Source of the DNA: Albula goreensis
Taxonomy: Eukaryota > Chordata > Actinopteri > Albuliformes > Albulidae
NCBI GenBank assembly: GCA_022829145.1
Contig: CM040744.1
Location: forward strand, 8,653,001-8,717,000
Reading direction: 5' to 3'
Length of the DNA stretch: 64,000 nt
The position numbers were made by a program, and so were the translations under genes. Shown here in pieces: positions 35,412 through 47,490 of the stretch (position 1 is the stretch's first letter; each line of letters starts with the position of its first letter). The notes under the pieces were generated by a model, which saw only the letters and a list, made by a program, of their open reading frames with translations, did not search any database and was not told the DNA's origin.

Positions 35412-36037
35412 CCTCACCTGCTTTTACACTATCATGGAATAGTCAGCTGATCAGAGTGGAGTTTTCCTGAGAGAGCCAGGAATTTCAAAATGGAATCAGA
35501 TCCGCAGTCATGTTACTTTTCAAAAAAAAAAATGGAGTAAAAAGCCCTAATGAAAAAATATCAGTACATGCAAGCATGAGGAAGAAATAACAAGGGATGC
35601 ACATACTAATCAGCATTTGTATATTTCAAAGAAAGCAGGCATAGTCTGTACCTATGCAGTTACTATGTTACTTCATAGATCCACTCTCACAAACATCTAC
35701 GAGCCTTTCATTTCATGAGAGTCCAATTGCTTGACTATGATGAAAAGTACCAGCTACGGCATAGATGATATCTCCCAGACCCCAAAATAGTTTTTGTTGA
35801 AGTTTGGGCCCTGGAGAGCAATTAAAATCTCACAGTTATTGCATTAACTTCTGGTCACTATTATGCAGAATGTTATTGGAATAAACACAATTAGCTAATT
35901 TTCTATTTGTTTAATTTAGCATACAGAATACCGAGTGTTTATCTGTGGGTGTTTTGAACATTTTCTTTATTTGATTCTTCATGCAGCATTATAAAAAATT
36001 AATAACTTTTTCTGTATATGCCTTCCAAAATTGACTT
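35412..36037. other. Unassigned noncoding DNA
   Basis: AT-rich, with a 10-A run near 35522. Nothing recognised. Confidence 0.45.
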
Positions 36038-36158
36038 TGCTACACTGTCGCATACCAAGTGTCACACTGACACACACACACATACCCATATTGTGCTGTA
36101 TACTGTGTTACACTCATACACACAACTACATTGTGTTACAGTACCAAACACACTGACA

Positions 36159-36203
<45 letters not shown>

Positions 36204-36450
36204 ACCCACTGTTACACTGACAAGCACACTCACACTGTGTTATACTGCAACATCATATTGCATTGCATTGGTAATCACACCACCAAAATGTGTTACACTG
36301 ACACACATGGGCAGTTTATTCACCTCTCTAAGGCAACCTTGAGAGACACACACACACACTGTATTTCACCAACACATCTGAGTTACATTGACACTCACAC
36401 TCCTGGTCAGACAGACACACATGCCCAGGCACCAATATACACAAGTACCA
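36038..36450. repeat. CA-rich degenerate repeat region
   Basis: An AC tract (about 36166-36198) sits in 400 bp of looser CA-rich DNA in which a TGTTACACTGACAC-like motif recurs (near 36058, 36209, 36291 and, as TGAGTTACATTGACAC, near 36379). The 187-codon plus frame at 36018-36581 is a read-through of this and is rich in T, H and C residues. It is not a gene. Confidence 0.8.
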
Positions 36451-38139
36451 GAATCTTGTGGGACTGCAGAGCTGCAACTTACAAAGTTTTATATGAATCA
36501 GCTGCACCTACAAAGAGCATGTCTTTGAACACAGACTCCTTGTCCTGTCTGTGTCGTACATCTACCATACAAGATGCATAGACGAGATTTTTCAGAATTT
36601 TCCACACAATTTTGGATCAAAACAGTATTGCTTCTGGCATTCGCTGCTTCCCCAAATTGAGCCACACTGTAAAGCAACATCCTGCTCATGTCGGTAAGAA
36701 CTTGCGCACTGACCTTCAGCAAGGCACAGAAAATCAGCTCACTTCAGCAAATGAAATCGGAAATTATAACAAAACAAAGCATTTACATATGCCAACAATC
36801 CACCTTTAGTTAATTAAATTTAATGAATCTTGAGTCAGGGTCAGTCACGGGCAGGTTAACAGCACTTGCCTAATGGCGATAAAAAACTTAATGAGCATAA
36901 TTTACTGTCCTCTACTGACACAGAATTGCCATTCAGTGTCACTGCACATAAAAACGGTGCTTCCTGTAGATTGGCAGGCATCAAACCGGCTGTCCGGAAG
37001 GCCTTGTGAGAGACCCGAGCTTCATGTGAACGTGATGAGGGGGGTAACAGACTTCCTGTGACAGACCAGACCATGTGACTGTTGGTGTTTGTTGAATATA
37101 TCATGGAACTTTTGTGACTGCAAAATAAACAGAATGAGTTTGTGAGTTTGGGATTGTGTGAGAGAGTTTGCGCCAGGATTGGTTGCAGGAAGTTGAGTAT
37201 TCAGCAGGACTGGGTGAGTGTGTGGGTGTGTGTGGGCACTGGACTGTGTGAGAGAGGTAGGTTGAGAGGTAGAAAGAGAGATAGAGAAAAGCCACAGGGG
37301 TTTAGAGGATGAGATGCCAGGAGAGAAGTCCGGCCACAGATTTTAATGCTTCCAGGGCTATTTTCTCTATCATTTTTAAAGTCTATTTTCGTACAAAGCT
37401 TGGAGGGATAATACGTCCAGCTTTGGTTTCTGAAGCCCTCTCTTAAAGAACACAGTGTTTGGTGCGGATTTACAATATACTATCGGCTCAGTTCCTGTTT
37501 CTTCCCCAAAGTGGAGGTACACTATAAATACTTCCACACCACATAAAAAGTGAACAGGAAATGATTGGTATTTTCGAAATGATATGGTTTTGTGAGAGTC
37601 CATTCGGTTTCCTGTGCCACATGCCCAGATATGAGCAGATCTGGAGTGTTTTGTGTGGGCTGTAGCAGAAATTATATTTACCTGCTCGCTTGATGTTTGA
37701 AAATGAAATTACACACCACCATCTGGCTGATCCACACACAAGTCGTTTAATTAACTTTACTTGATTCTTGGAATCACACAGATGATAGCATCGAATGTCA
37801 CAAGGAACAGAACATGGACCATACCACTTCCCACGACCCCTCCACCCATCTTCAAAAAACCTTATTCCAAGCTTCCCTCCCACCAAGCCCCACTTCCTCT
37901 CATACATGTGGGAAGGGAAAGCCAGTAAAAAGAGCAAATCTCTGACTAGCACATAGATACAATCAACATAATGTATTTACAATCAATTCCACAATCAGTC
38001 AACAGTTAATTCATGCAATCTAGAAAATATGTGGACAGGTATGGGCATGTGTGGATAGATCTGTACCTTTTCAGTAACAGATCTGCTGTGGTCTACATGA
38101 TTCATTGGGATGATTATCTTTGTCTTTATCATTTTGTGA
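36451..38139. other. Unassigned noncoding DNA
   Basis: Contains the 154-codon minus frame 37488-37952, with no recognisable domain, signal peptide or repeats. Smaller frames overlap on both strands. No gene or element is identified. Confidence 0.4.
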
Positions 38140-38290
38140 TGGCAGTGTGATGTATTTCAAGAGAGTAAGCAGTATGATGGCGGGGTTCACTACCAATGGT
38201 TCAAGTAAGTGGCTCGATACCCCTGCTGGATTTTAATCTGTAGCTGAAATCTTCACGCAAGATGCCTTGTTGTTAAGAATCACTTATAGG
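38140..38290 (+). mobile_element. Diverged tRNA-derived SINE fragment
   Basis: GGCAGTGTGATGTA, then ACCAATGGTTCAAGT and GGCTCGATACCC, follow the order of a common fish SINE head (GGCAGTGTAGCGTAGTGG, AACCAAAAGGTTGCAGG, TTCGATTCCC). The next segment, CTGAAATCTTCACGCAAGATG, resembles its body (GTTGTACCCTTGAGCAAGGT). Similarity is weak at each step, but the order and spacing agree. The 3' tail is missing. Confidence 0.48.
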
Positions 38291-38359
38291 AGTTCACCAT
38301 GTAGAAATAGGAGGCACGGATGCTGACACTTAATGGCAATTTAGCATTATGGAGGGTCA

Positions 38360-38700
38360 GTTTAGAACATGAGAGCCAGGCAATATCTCAGCCGCCTCAG
38401 ACAGACGGTGGCCGAGACCTCTCACAGCAAAATGGATTCACATGCCGCCCACTCGCTCGCACCATCAATTTCACATCGCTCTGAAGAGCTCTGGATGTGG
38501 GGGGGAGAGGCGGAGTTGGGTCTTCACCCGCACGCTTGGATGAGATCAAAAAGGTGGAAGCTCGCAGGGCTGCTGTTTTGGAGGTCTTTCTTGACCTCTG
38601 ACATTGGGCCACTGTTTTTAGCGAGTTCTGCCCCAAGCCCAGGTTTCCTTCACGGCGACTGAGCTCAGGTAGCCGCAGCAACCAGATGACACGGAAATGA
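38360..38700. promoter_or_regulatory. Candidate conserved noncoding element, CpG-enriched
   Basis: Complex GC-rich stretch with dispersed CpGs between AT-rich flanks. Long frames are open on both strands (38369-38662 plus, 38397-38681 minus), as expected from composition, and neither resembles a known protein. An unrecognised exon cannot be excluded. Confidence 0.27.
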
Positions 38701-39718
<1,018 letters not shown>

Positions 39719-40069
39719 GCAGATGAACACATTGAGATGGGCAGGTGGTCCCTCGTTATTTATCCTGCAGAGATCATTTTCCACTCATGTGTACAGAACA
39801 GTCTCAAGCCAAGCCCTCTGGAAGACAAGACACCCCCATCGCTCGTGATTAATGTATTTAATTATTCTGTAATGTAAAAGGGGGAGATTACATACACGTT
39901 ACGGATGTTAGACTGTGGCTACACAGTTATACTTAACATAACTCACCTCATTCAGTTCAGGTTTCACACAACATTAAGCTGGAAATATCCTTTCTTTTTC
40001 TGTCCTGACATACAGTATGTACTGAAGCGCAGGGTAGGGGATGCCAAGTACTGCAACAGCGGCATGCAT
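39719..40069. other. Unassigned noncoding DNA
   Basis: Nothing recognised. Confidence 0.42.
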
Positions 40070-40145
40070 AGAGTGATTGCAGAAGCTTAGTAGAGCACTT
40101 TTAACCACATGGTTATAGGTTTGAGGCCTGGATGGAACCCAGCTA
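40070..40145 (+). mobile_element. tRNA-like fragment, probably SINE-derived
   Basis: CTTAGTAGAGCAC (D-arm-like) is followed by TTAACCACATGGTTA (anticodon-arm-like, closest to an Asn/GTT arrangement) and GGTTTGAGGCC (B-box-like). No acceptor stem pairs, so it is not a working tRNA gene. SINE head or tRNA pseudogene are the options. Confidence 0.33.
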
Positions 40146-40559
40146 ATGTAATTCAGATTTATTTTATTCAGGAAGACCATCATTCCATATATTAATGGCT
40201 AATATATAGTTGCCCAATATGAGGATCTGCTCTGCACTTATTAAAACTCCCTCAGGGGGGAGTCGGCTGTAGAATGGAGGGAAATGAATACATCTTGGTG
40301 AACAGTCTAGTCCAGTGAAGAAGTGTTCCATGATGTCAGAAACAATGTCAAAAGCAGTGCTGTAATGAAATTAATTATACCACTAGCATGGCATAATAAT
40401 TACAATTAGTGATTTTGGTCAATTACAGCAAGACCTAAAGATTCATGTAGTGTAACTCCACAGAACAGATTCAAATTGTGTGGAAGTTTATAGGCCACTG
40501 AACCATTTAATGGCTTTACCTAATACAATTAATGGAACACAATAACATCTCGTCCCCCC
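40146..40559. other. Unassigned noncoding DNA
   Basis: About 40300-40450 is complex, with ATTAATTATACC and ATAATTACAATTAG segments, and may be a small regulatory element. A C12 run begins at 40554. Confidence 0.35.
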
Positions 40560-41460
40560 CCCCCCTAAAAAAATGCTGCTCTGGGACAGAGCCGCAAAGC
40601 CCGGCCGGAGGATTCCATGGGGAAATCTTAGTTCCGAAGCTCTGGGTTTTTACAAATAGCATTAGCTAATAAAGCTGAAATGGCATATTTTACAATGTTA
40701 CATCAAACAGGGTCGTAAAAGCCCGCCATGCATTGTCAGCCCAATAAATCTATACCATATGTGACCGTTAAGATCCCTCTATATCCAGCTCCAGATCTCC
40801 TTCTGCAGAACCCAAGAGCTGCTCTCCTTCACGCCTCAAATCTCCTGAGCTAAAACCACACATTTTAAATACCTTTTTTCACAGTGGCAATCATGATGAA
40901 TGATAACATAATCCCTGCTGTTAGCCCGGCCCAGCTCCTGCACTGCGCATCGGCCTCTGATGAAATGACTGATGGGTCTCTGGCTGCGATTCACAGTGTG
41001 TCTGTGATATTAGAGCTATCGGCTGCTGATGGCAATAGGTTGCTGCCGATCCCGGCAGAGTGGCCATTTCTTTTTCTGCTCTTTGGAGGTGTGTATGTGG
41101 GGGGGTGTGGGGGGGTCCACGCTTAGGCACAGGAGTAAAAAACCCCTCTATTGGAGTAATAGAGAAGCACTTATTTACGGTTTAAAAATCGATGGACGCA
41201 TGCTAATCAATACACCCGGCCCACAACACCGGGCCGCTGCACGCGAGTGTGGATTGATCAGCATCAATCACTCTGCTTACCCCCCCCTCCCCATTCCCCT
41301 CCCCCACCCAATGTGCATAAGTGAATAAATTGATGGGCCTCATTTCTTCGCCGCAGTTTTGCGCACGTGATTGAGAGCTCCGAGCCCATCTCTCTCGCTG
41401 CTCTCGTCTGTGTGGCGACGCAATTATCCGTACCCCCGACCAACCGCGCATAAACCTCTG
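40560..41460. promoter_or_regulatory. Cluster of candidate conserved noncoding elements
   Basis: Nine hundred bases of complex sequence with few repeats (a G-run around 41098-41114 and a C-run near 41281-41310). The blocks around 40880-41070 and 41230-41450 contain many CpGs for this window. Frames of 69-99 codons on both strands match nothing. Fits a regulatory cluster; not tested for conservation. Confidence 0.3.
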
Positions 41461-42879
41461 TGTACTGAACCGTAGTGCTCCTTATTTAAGCACTTATTTT
41501 TCCATCATTTCTTTTGTGACATCCCCAACACCAAAAGCAATAACGCCCATTCTGCCAAGACCATGGGATGAGCAGAGACTCAATACTTCTTTGTCTCAGC
41601 CCTTTGGCTCACACCTCTCAGCGGTGCTATAAGTCGCTCGAAAATATAAATTCCGATGCTCTATGACTACCAGCCTCCGGACACTAATAGAATTGTACCA
41701 TGCATTTGGGCTTTGTGATTCAAAGGATATTGCGGGTGATCAAAAGCGACCAAAAGTATTAGGAACACTTCCCTTTTAAAATTGATTTATTTTCTTAAAC
41801 GTGCCATTCTTCTTCATCGGGTATGACAGATGCTGACTGCTCTGTACAAGAAAGCTGTGAGGTGGAAATAGTTTATTTTTTACGTAAAGTGATGTAATTG
41901 TAAGTATCTTAATACTTAATCTAAATCAGGAAAGAAATGCTAATAAGCATGAGATAAGTTCCTTCTAACAATAAAAAGTCAGGGAGGCAAATCTAATGGA
42001 TACATAATTTAATGTATAAATAATGTTTCACGATGTAATGTCTGAGGTAATAATACTGTAAGCAATGTTTTAATAGAACTGCAGAAGCAATCAAAGGAAA
42101 CAGTATATATCTATCACACCTAGGAAGCTTAAAATCTATATAGTCTATATCTAAATTTCCATTTTTTCCTTAACGTTTAAGAATTTTTTTCATTGTGCTC
42201 CACGTTATATTCCAACTATTGCATTATTTACAGACAGACAACCATAAAGACAAACTCACAGGGAAGATCACTGAAGCTTCTCCACCTAGTGGTGGCAGAG
42301 GTAACTGCAGCACACTCTGCTGCAAATTTAGACCAAATGCTTCTGATCCACTGACCCTCTGATTCTTTGCCTGCCCCTTACAGACCCCCAACCAGGCATG
42401 ATTATACGACAGGTCAAAGACTGATGTTAATCTAGGTTTTCCTTGATTAAAAGCGCTGTTACAGCACATCAAGGGGTGATCCAATTGCTTCAGCAGCACA
42501 TATTAAATGTCACGGTTTGTGCCTGTTGCTCAAGTCGATGTGAATAAATGACAACGACAAGCGGATCAGTGTGAGAGATAGGTCCGCGTTGTCCTCCGGT
42601 GGACAGGAGACCTTGAGGGTTTGGTGGACCAAAGAACCCAAAATAGCCCTCTTTACCAAGACAAATAAAACTGTCTTTTTTCTGTGGTACATCAAGACAT
42701 TGGAGTCTCCCTGCCTGCCTGCCTCCTGTTTTTTTCCCCATTTTTTTTTCCTCAATTTTTCTCAAACCGAACTCAACCGAACTTGTTGACCTCACCGCAG
42801 CACCTGCTCTGCCGGCTTCGGGAGGAGAGGCTGAACACGTGACTCCTCCGATTCACGTGATGACAATCTCACGGCTATT
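41461..42879. other. Unassigned noncoding DNA
   Basis: AT-rich in the middle (41780-42220). Overlapping minus frames of 81-101 codons at 42224-42795 lack domains. CCAAAAGTATTAGGAACAC at about 41751-41769 faintly recalls the ends of fish Tc1-like elements, but no partner repeat was found. Confidence 0.4.
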
Positions 42880-43160
42880 CACTCTGCAGCCGCACCACTA
42901 ATCGCACACTGCCTATGACCTTGGAGGATGACACAGTCATCACAACACAGACACAGACTCAGTTTGTGCCACCACAGGTGCCCAGCATGACCAGAGTGGG
43001 CGCTACAGCGATGAGACCAACAAACTTAGCCGGCTTACCCACTATCATCCCTGGCAAGGCTGGACCAATTGTTGCCTTGCCAGGGTGCAATTTTCTAACA
43101 CCGGAGTGGAACCATGTGCAGATGGAGAGCTTGCTCTCCAATAGGTCAACAAGATAGGAC
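42880..43160. repeat. Two perfect stem-loops in a GC-rich segment
   Basis: CCCTGGCAAGGC (43049-43060) is the exact reverse complement of 43074-43085, with a 13-nt loop. Thirty-seven bases on, TGGAGAGC (43123-43130) pairs exactly with 43133-43140 around TT. An 80-codon plus frame (42915-43157) spans both; it is rich in T, P and Q and resembles no family I know. The segment could be a structured RNA, an exon or a regulatory element. Confidence 0.6.
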
Positions 43161-44279
43161 GTTTCTGTTTCTCCACTTCAGCTCCTGCCCCACACCAGGA
43201 GAAAAGTGAAGGGCGTTGAAGCCCTACCCATCTGTGAGGATTAGAGAGGCCCTCAGATATTCACACACTGTGTCACAGCTCCACCTTTTCTGCATCTCTG
43301 TATCTCATCAGTGTGCATGCTTAACGGTGAGAGGGGAAACACAGGGTAAATACCCACATTTTAAATCCTCCCTCTCGGTGTCCTAACACCTTACTAATGA
43401 AGCGATTAACAAGCAAGGCTCTTCCTTTTCAATTTCAACTGATTTCTGCTGTCAAAATCCCTTGTTCAATAACATTATGCATCACTGGGATTATTCTGCT
43501 TTTCACCCTACTTTAATATATGTATAGTATTACAGCAAAGAATGAGTACTCTCTGTATGCATAAAGCTGCTTGTTGAAATAAGGCTTTATATTAGTGAAG
43601 AGGACACACAAACAAACAGGGATGCAAGCGAACTACAGGCTTACCATACGTACTTACCATGGTGTGCCACCCCCACTAGAGAGGCGTGGATGTGGTTGAT
43701 GAATTTAAAAGACCATGCCTGTCAAAATGTGCAAGAACCGCTACACCTCAAAAACCACTGGAATATTCTGAACCCAGACTCGTACTGTCTCTCATGCTCT
43801 CCACGTCCTAAATGTATCAGATGAAGAGAGTATCTTCAAAATACAGCTAAATCCAAGCAATCCACAAGGGAGAGACTCGTTGAAAATACTGCAATGAGCC
43901 TACGCTGCAGAAAGGGCGTTCGGAAGTTATGCTGGAGAATCTCACGCCATTATTAAAACGCACTTTGAAAAACAGGGGCTATTGTTTCACTCTGAATAAA
44001 ATTTAAATATGCATAGGCTAATAGTTCTTCAAATGTTCTTTGTATATATAATTGTATACGGCTTTAAACAGTTGTTCAAATGAATAGTGTTATTCATGGG
44101 GAGAGTTGATCGATGTTGAAACATTTAAAGCAAAGTACATGTGAACTATTGATTTAAATAAAGAAAAGTCCATTTGACTTTTCACTTTGTTAATGGTCTC
44201 CTTTGCATGGTTAATTGAAATCAATAGGTTTATAAACACTGTTGTGTTTTTCATTTAGTCTCAGCTGTACATTGTGCTT
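43161..44279. other. Unassigned noncoding DNA
   Basis: About 43210-43470 is complex; the rest is AT-rich. No gene recognised. Confidence 0.42.
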
Positions 44280-44365
44280 TTGGTTCTTTTTCAGCTTAGT
44301 AACATACTATTATTAGTACTAACACTATTATTATTATTTTTATTATTATTAATAATAATAACAAC
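44280..44365. repeat. (TTA)n/(AAT)n imperfect microsatellite
   Basis: TTATTATTA runs are followed by AATAATAATAACAACAATAAC, forming an AT-only inverted repeat around 44350. The 82-codon frame at 44274-44522, starting in poly-leucine, is an artefact. Confidence 0.85.
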
Positions 44366-44569
44366 AATAACATATTTGTGTAGGAAGTGCTTTTCATTTA
44401 CCCAAAACACTGTTCAATTAAGACGTGCAACATTGCAAGCAATTATTTTAGTAAAAAATAACTATAAAAAACAAAATGCAAAAACTGGACATACAAACAG
44501 TAGTGTGCTCATTAAAAAATAAGGATTAAGAGCTAAATAAAAGATTCCAGTTGTTAGACCAAATAAAAT
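44366..44569. other. Unassigned AT-rich DNA
   Basis: A-rich sequence with nothing recognised. Confidence 0.45.
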
Positions 44570-44880
44570 CATTTAAAATGAAGCCACAAAAGCCTATTTT
44601 TAAAAAGGACTGTTTGGACACTGCCTTAAATGTGGCCAAGGTGGGTACGTTCCTGAGGGAGTGGAGGAGCATGTTCCACAGTCGGCGAGCTACACGGCAG
44701 AATGCTCTCTCTTCCTAGTTTGAGCCTACCGCAGGGTGGGTGGCTGTAGGGATATCGGCTCAGCAGAGCAGAGAATTCATGCTGAATGATGTACATGAAT
44801 GAGATTATTGAGAAACTCTTGAGCAGAGTCATGCAGAACCTCAGCAGGAGAATCTAAAAGTCAACACAGTGACTTAGGTT
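44570..44880 (+). mobile_element. Probable interspersed-repeat fragment, family unknown
   Basis: The segment GGAGTGGAGGAGCATGTTCC followed by ACAGTCGGCGAGCTACACGG has the look of a sequence I associate with dispersed repeats of fish genomes (a GTTCCACCATxxGGGGGCCA-like stretch followed by AGAGAAGAG-like text). No transposase, reverse transcriptase or tRNA head is visible, and I cannot name the family. Confidence 0.35.
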
Positions 44881-45269
44881 AGGGAACTTGTTAAAATAGT
44901 ATCGAGGCTGCGTACACACATAATCAATAAAGACCTAGCACCAAAAGTTAATGGGCTAATAACGACACAGTTAAGACCGAGACATTATTGATTGATAGTC
45001 AGCCTTTCACAAGGTGGAGCACAATTAAAAATGTCAGTTTGAATGTTATCAATAGATGTCTATTCTTCTGTGTTCACAGTTTACAATAAACAGACAAGAC
45101 ATTCCTGGAGGCCACCAGGAAATCTACCTCACTTCTGAAGAACCCCTGTAGAAAACAACACTTCCACCAACATTAAAGATGAATGGCAACTAATCTCTGT
45201 AGGGAATAAAAGCAGGCATCTCCACTCTTCTTCCTGTGAGGGACAATTGTCCCCACCACTGAGCAGCTG
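44881..45269. other. Unassigned noncoding DNA
   Basis: Nothing recognised. Confidence 0.42.
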
Positions 45270-45480
45270 CAGGATAGATCACCCCTCCACTAATCAGCTG
45301 GCTGGGTGGTAGGTTTTCCCACCAATCAGCCGTTATCTTAGTTCACGTTATCTGCTGGTAGGTTTTCACATCAAGCCCCCTGGCTCCCAGAGGGGCCAAT
45401 GGCCCCGTCAGAATATAGCAACCGGCTCAAAGAGGGGCCAATGTTTGTGTCAGGATCATGCCATTGGCAAGAAACTCTGT
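45270..45480. promoter_or_regulatory. CCAAT-box cluster within a local duplication
   Basis: Four CCAAT/ATTGG pentamers occur in 150 bp: 45322-45326, 45396-45400, 45438-45442 and, inverted, 45463-45467. Two of them lie in near-identical 20-bp units (45382-45401 and 45424-45443, 18 of 20 identical, 42 bp apart) ending GAGGGGCCAATG. A GGTAGGTTTTC motif also occurs twice (about 45309 and 45357). Multiple NF-Y-type boxes are typical of promoters and of some mobile-element LTRs. No transcribed gene is recognised beside them. Confidence 0.35.
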
Positions 45481-46139
45481 CTCCTGAGATTTTACTCTCC
45501 CGATGCCTCAAATAAACAAAGAACACACAGAAAGGAGGAGGAACCAGCTGATGCAGATGCTCCGAGACAGTCCCAGTGTGTAATGGATGACAAGGAACAA
45601 AATAGTCGGTTCCCTTAGTCCTGAGAAGAGAGGTGGAACCTGAGACACTACCCCCACCCTTGCCCCTGACATCACTCCCTGACTCATGCATTTTAGGGAT
45701 TTGTCCATCTGCACGTCACGCAGTCCCAGCATGCATTATGGACACCAGGATATGATCCATGACACAACAGGTCACTTTCATACAATTTTGTAAAAAACTC
45801 ATTTCACCCCTATTTTTCACCTTTCCCCCTAAATTGTTAATGCCCAATCACATTTTAAGCCTAACCAAAACCCTCTCAGTCAGAGACACATATGGAGAAT
45901 ATTCCACTGACCCCAGTACACCAAATCACAGTTTGTGCTGATATGGTCAGGATTCCATTGTGGCCTGTGAGACGCGCCACTGAACCACGGACAAAAATAC
46001 TACAACCAATGCAAAAATGTGTGCCGCTTTCTAGAAAGATGTATTCAGAAATTGACATGGACTGTGCCCCATGTTCTGCTTCGGTCTGACTGCCTTCTAC
46101 AGCCAGACAGCATTGGTATGACAATCAGCTCTGGGTCTC
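45481..46139. other. Unassigned noncoding DNA
   Basis: Overlapping frames on both strands (45371-45691 minus, 45876-46124 minus, 45892-46210 plus) without recognisable domains. Confidence 0.4.
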
Positions 46140-46340
46140 AGGAGAGTGGGCACCCTGCTGCGTGCCGCTGCGTACCCTTACATGTGAAGATGCACGTCCG
46201 CTCAGTCTGACAGCAGCCCTGGCGACATCACGCTGGCCGCCTCTCGGGCTGCCGCTCCGCCGGTTATTGCTTAAACGTGGGAAAACACAGACACCTGAAC
46301 CGTGAGTGGTATGTCCAGAGACTCGGAGAGCAGACAAAGG
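46140..46340. promoter_or_regulatory. CpG cluster
   Basis: I count 15 CpGs between about 46160 and 46325, well above neighbouring DNA. A 70-codon minus frame (46125-46337) and the start of a plus frame (46306-46587) overlap it; both are unrecognised. It may be a small unmethylated regulatory island. Confidence 0.33.
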
Positions 46341-47470
46341 AAGACATTTTTACCCGCCCTGGAGGACACACATGTGCAAATTGTATTCTATACAGCGGGG
46401 CTCTCAACTGACCGCACTACGCCTATCAGTCCTGCAGTATATCAGATACAGCTTAATCAGGTCTATTTCATATGAAAAGTTTACAGTCTCTCCATACAGG
46501 AAGAGAGAGATAGTGACAAAGACAGAAGAATTTGCCTTCCCAGCCCCTCCCTCGCCTCTTTCCCAGACAGACGGGAGACAGGGTTAAAGTGTGCATTTAC
46601 GCTGTCTCTTTGAAGCCTAATGAGCAGCTGAACCTTAAATTAATTGGTCACTTGAAACTGATCAATATTTTCTGCAGAGCAGGGAAGGGAAGTATTCCAT
46701 GCCAGGGGGAAAAGGGATGGTGATTATAATCCAAAATAACCCCTGTTCATCTCCACTGTCAATGAACCACTGCTCAAAATACAATAAACCAAAATAAAAG
46801 TATTGACAATCCATCAACATCAGTCATGGCGATTGTATTACGCTGTCCATACCTGCAGTGGCTGAAAGTGAATGGAGAGTGCATGCATATTCCTCAGGTG
46901 GAATCTGCAGTGATGGCCGCTGTGTTCCAGAAGGCCTTCTCAGAGAGAGGCAGAGACAGCACACCAAAGGAAGGAGTTTCTGTGACCCCCTTTCCCTCTC
47001 TGGCATTCATCCTGACCGACCCAACCGGGCCGAACCTTCTGTTCCTGGCAGCTTTTTTATTAAATCATATTCCGGCGCCTTTCTTCATTTAATCTTTGCT
47101 TTAATCTTTTAAGTTCAATTGCCCTTCTGCCCCAAAACATTTATTACAGTAGTCAAAGGCCCAGCAGGGGAACAGCTGTACTGGGCCCACATCTCATGTC
47201 AGCCTGAGTTATTTGACTGCTCACTCGATAAGTGATTTCAGTGGCCCTGCTGTTGGCCCGTGATTGTTTTTCAGCATTTTTTTTGTCCAAAGGAGTTCTG
47301 CAGGGAGTTTGATTTTCGTACCTCCCTACATTTCTCTCTCACTTTGTCTTCATCCAATGTGTGCTGGAGGACTAGAATCGATCAAGAATAATACACTTTT
47401 ATAGCATTATCTCCTGCTTAGGAATTATGTATAAGACTAAATGTACGACAAGTGACTATGTGTGTATATA
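46341..47470. other. Unassigned noncoding DNA
   Basis: Plus frames 46826-47092 and 46858-47112 overlap in different registers and show no domain. About 47130-47280 is complex and includes GGCCCAGCAGGG (47158-47169), whose partial reverse complement lies at 47245-47258. Confidence 0.4.
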
Positions 47471-47490
47471 TGTGTGTGTGTGTGTGTGCG
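47471..47490. repeat. Short (GT)n microsatellite
   Basis: A GT tract of about 20 bp preceded by TATATA. Confidence 0.9.

Noticed and set aside
36018..36581. 187-codon plus-strand open frame, the longest in the window
   Set aside because: It reads through AC and CA-rich simple repeats, giving T/H/C-rich protein with no domain; stops are absent because of the repeat, not coding.
36640..36760. SINE-body-like CTTCAGCAAGGCAC
   Set aside because: Resembles the CTTGAGCAAGGCAC body motif of fish SINEs, but neither head nor tail is present at the expected distance.
37488..37952. 154-codon minus-strand frame as a possible gene
   Set aside because: No recognisable domain, composition like random translation, and this length is expected by chance in 64 kb.
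40070..40145. Functional tRNA gene (Asn-like)
   Set aside because: No acceptor stem pairing and imperfect A- and B-boxes; more likely SINE or pseudogene material.
41751..41769. Terminal repeat of a Tc1-like element (CCAAAAGTATTAGGAACAC)
   Set aside because: Only a short loose resemblance, with no matching inverted copy or transposase nearby.
43630..43700. U1 snRNA-like start (TACTTACCATGG)
   Set aside because: Only the first few bases resemble U1; the stem-loops and Sm site are absent.
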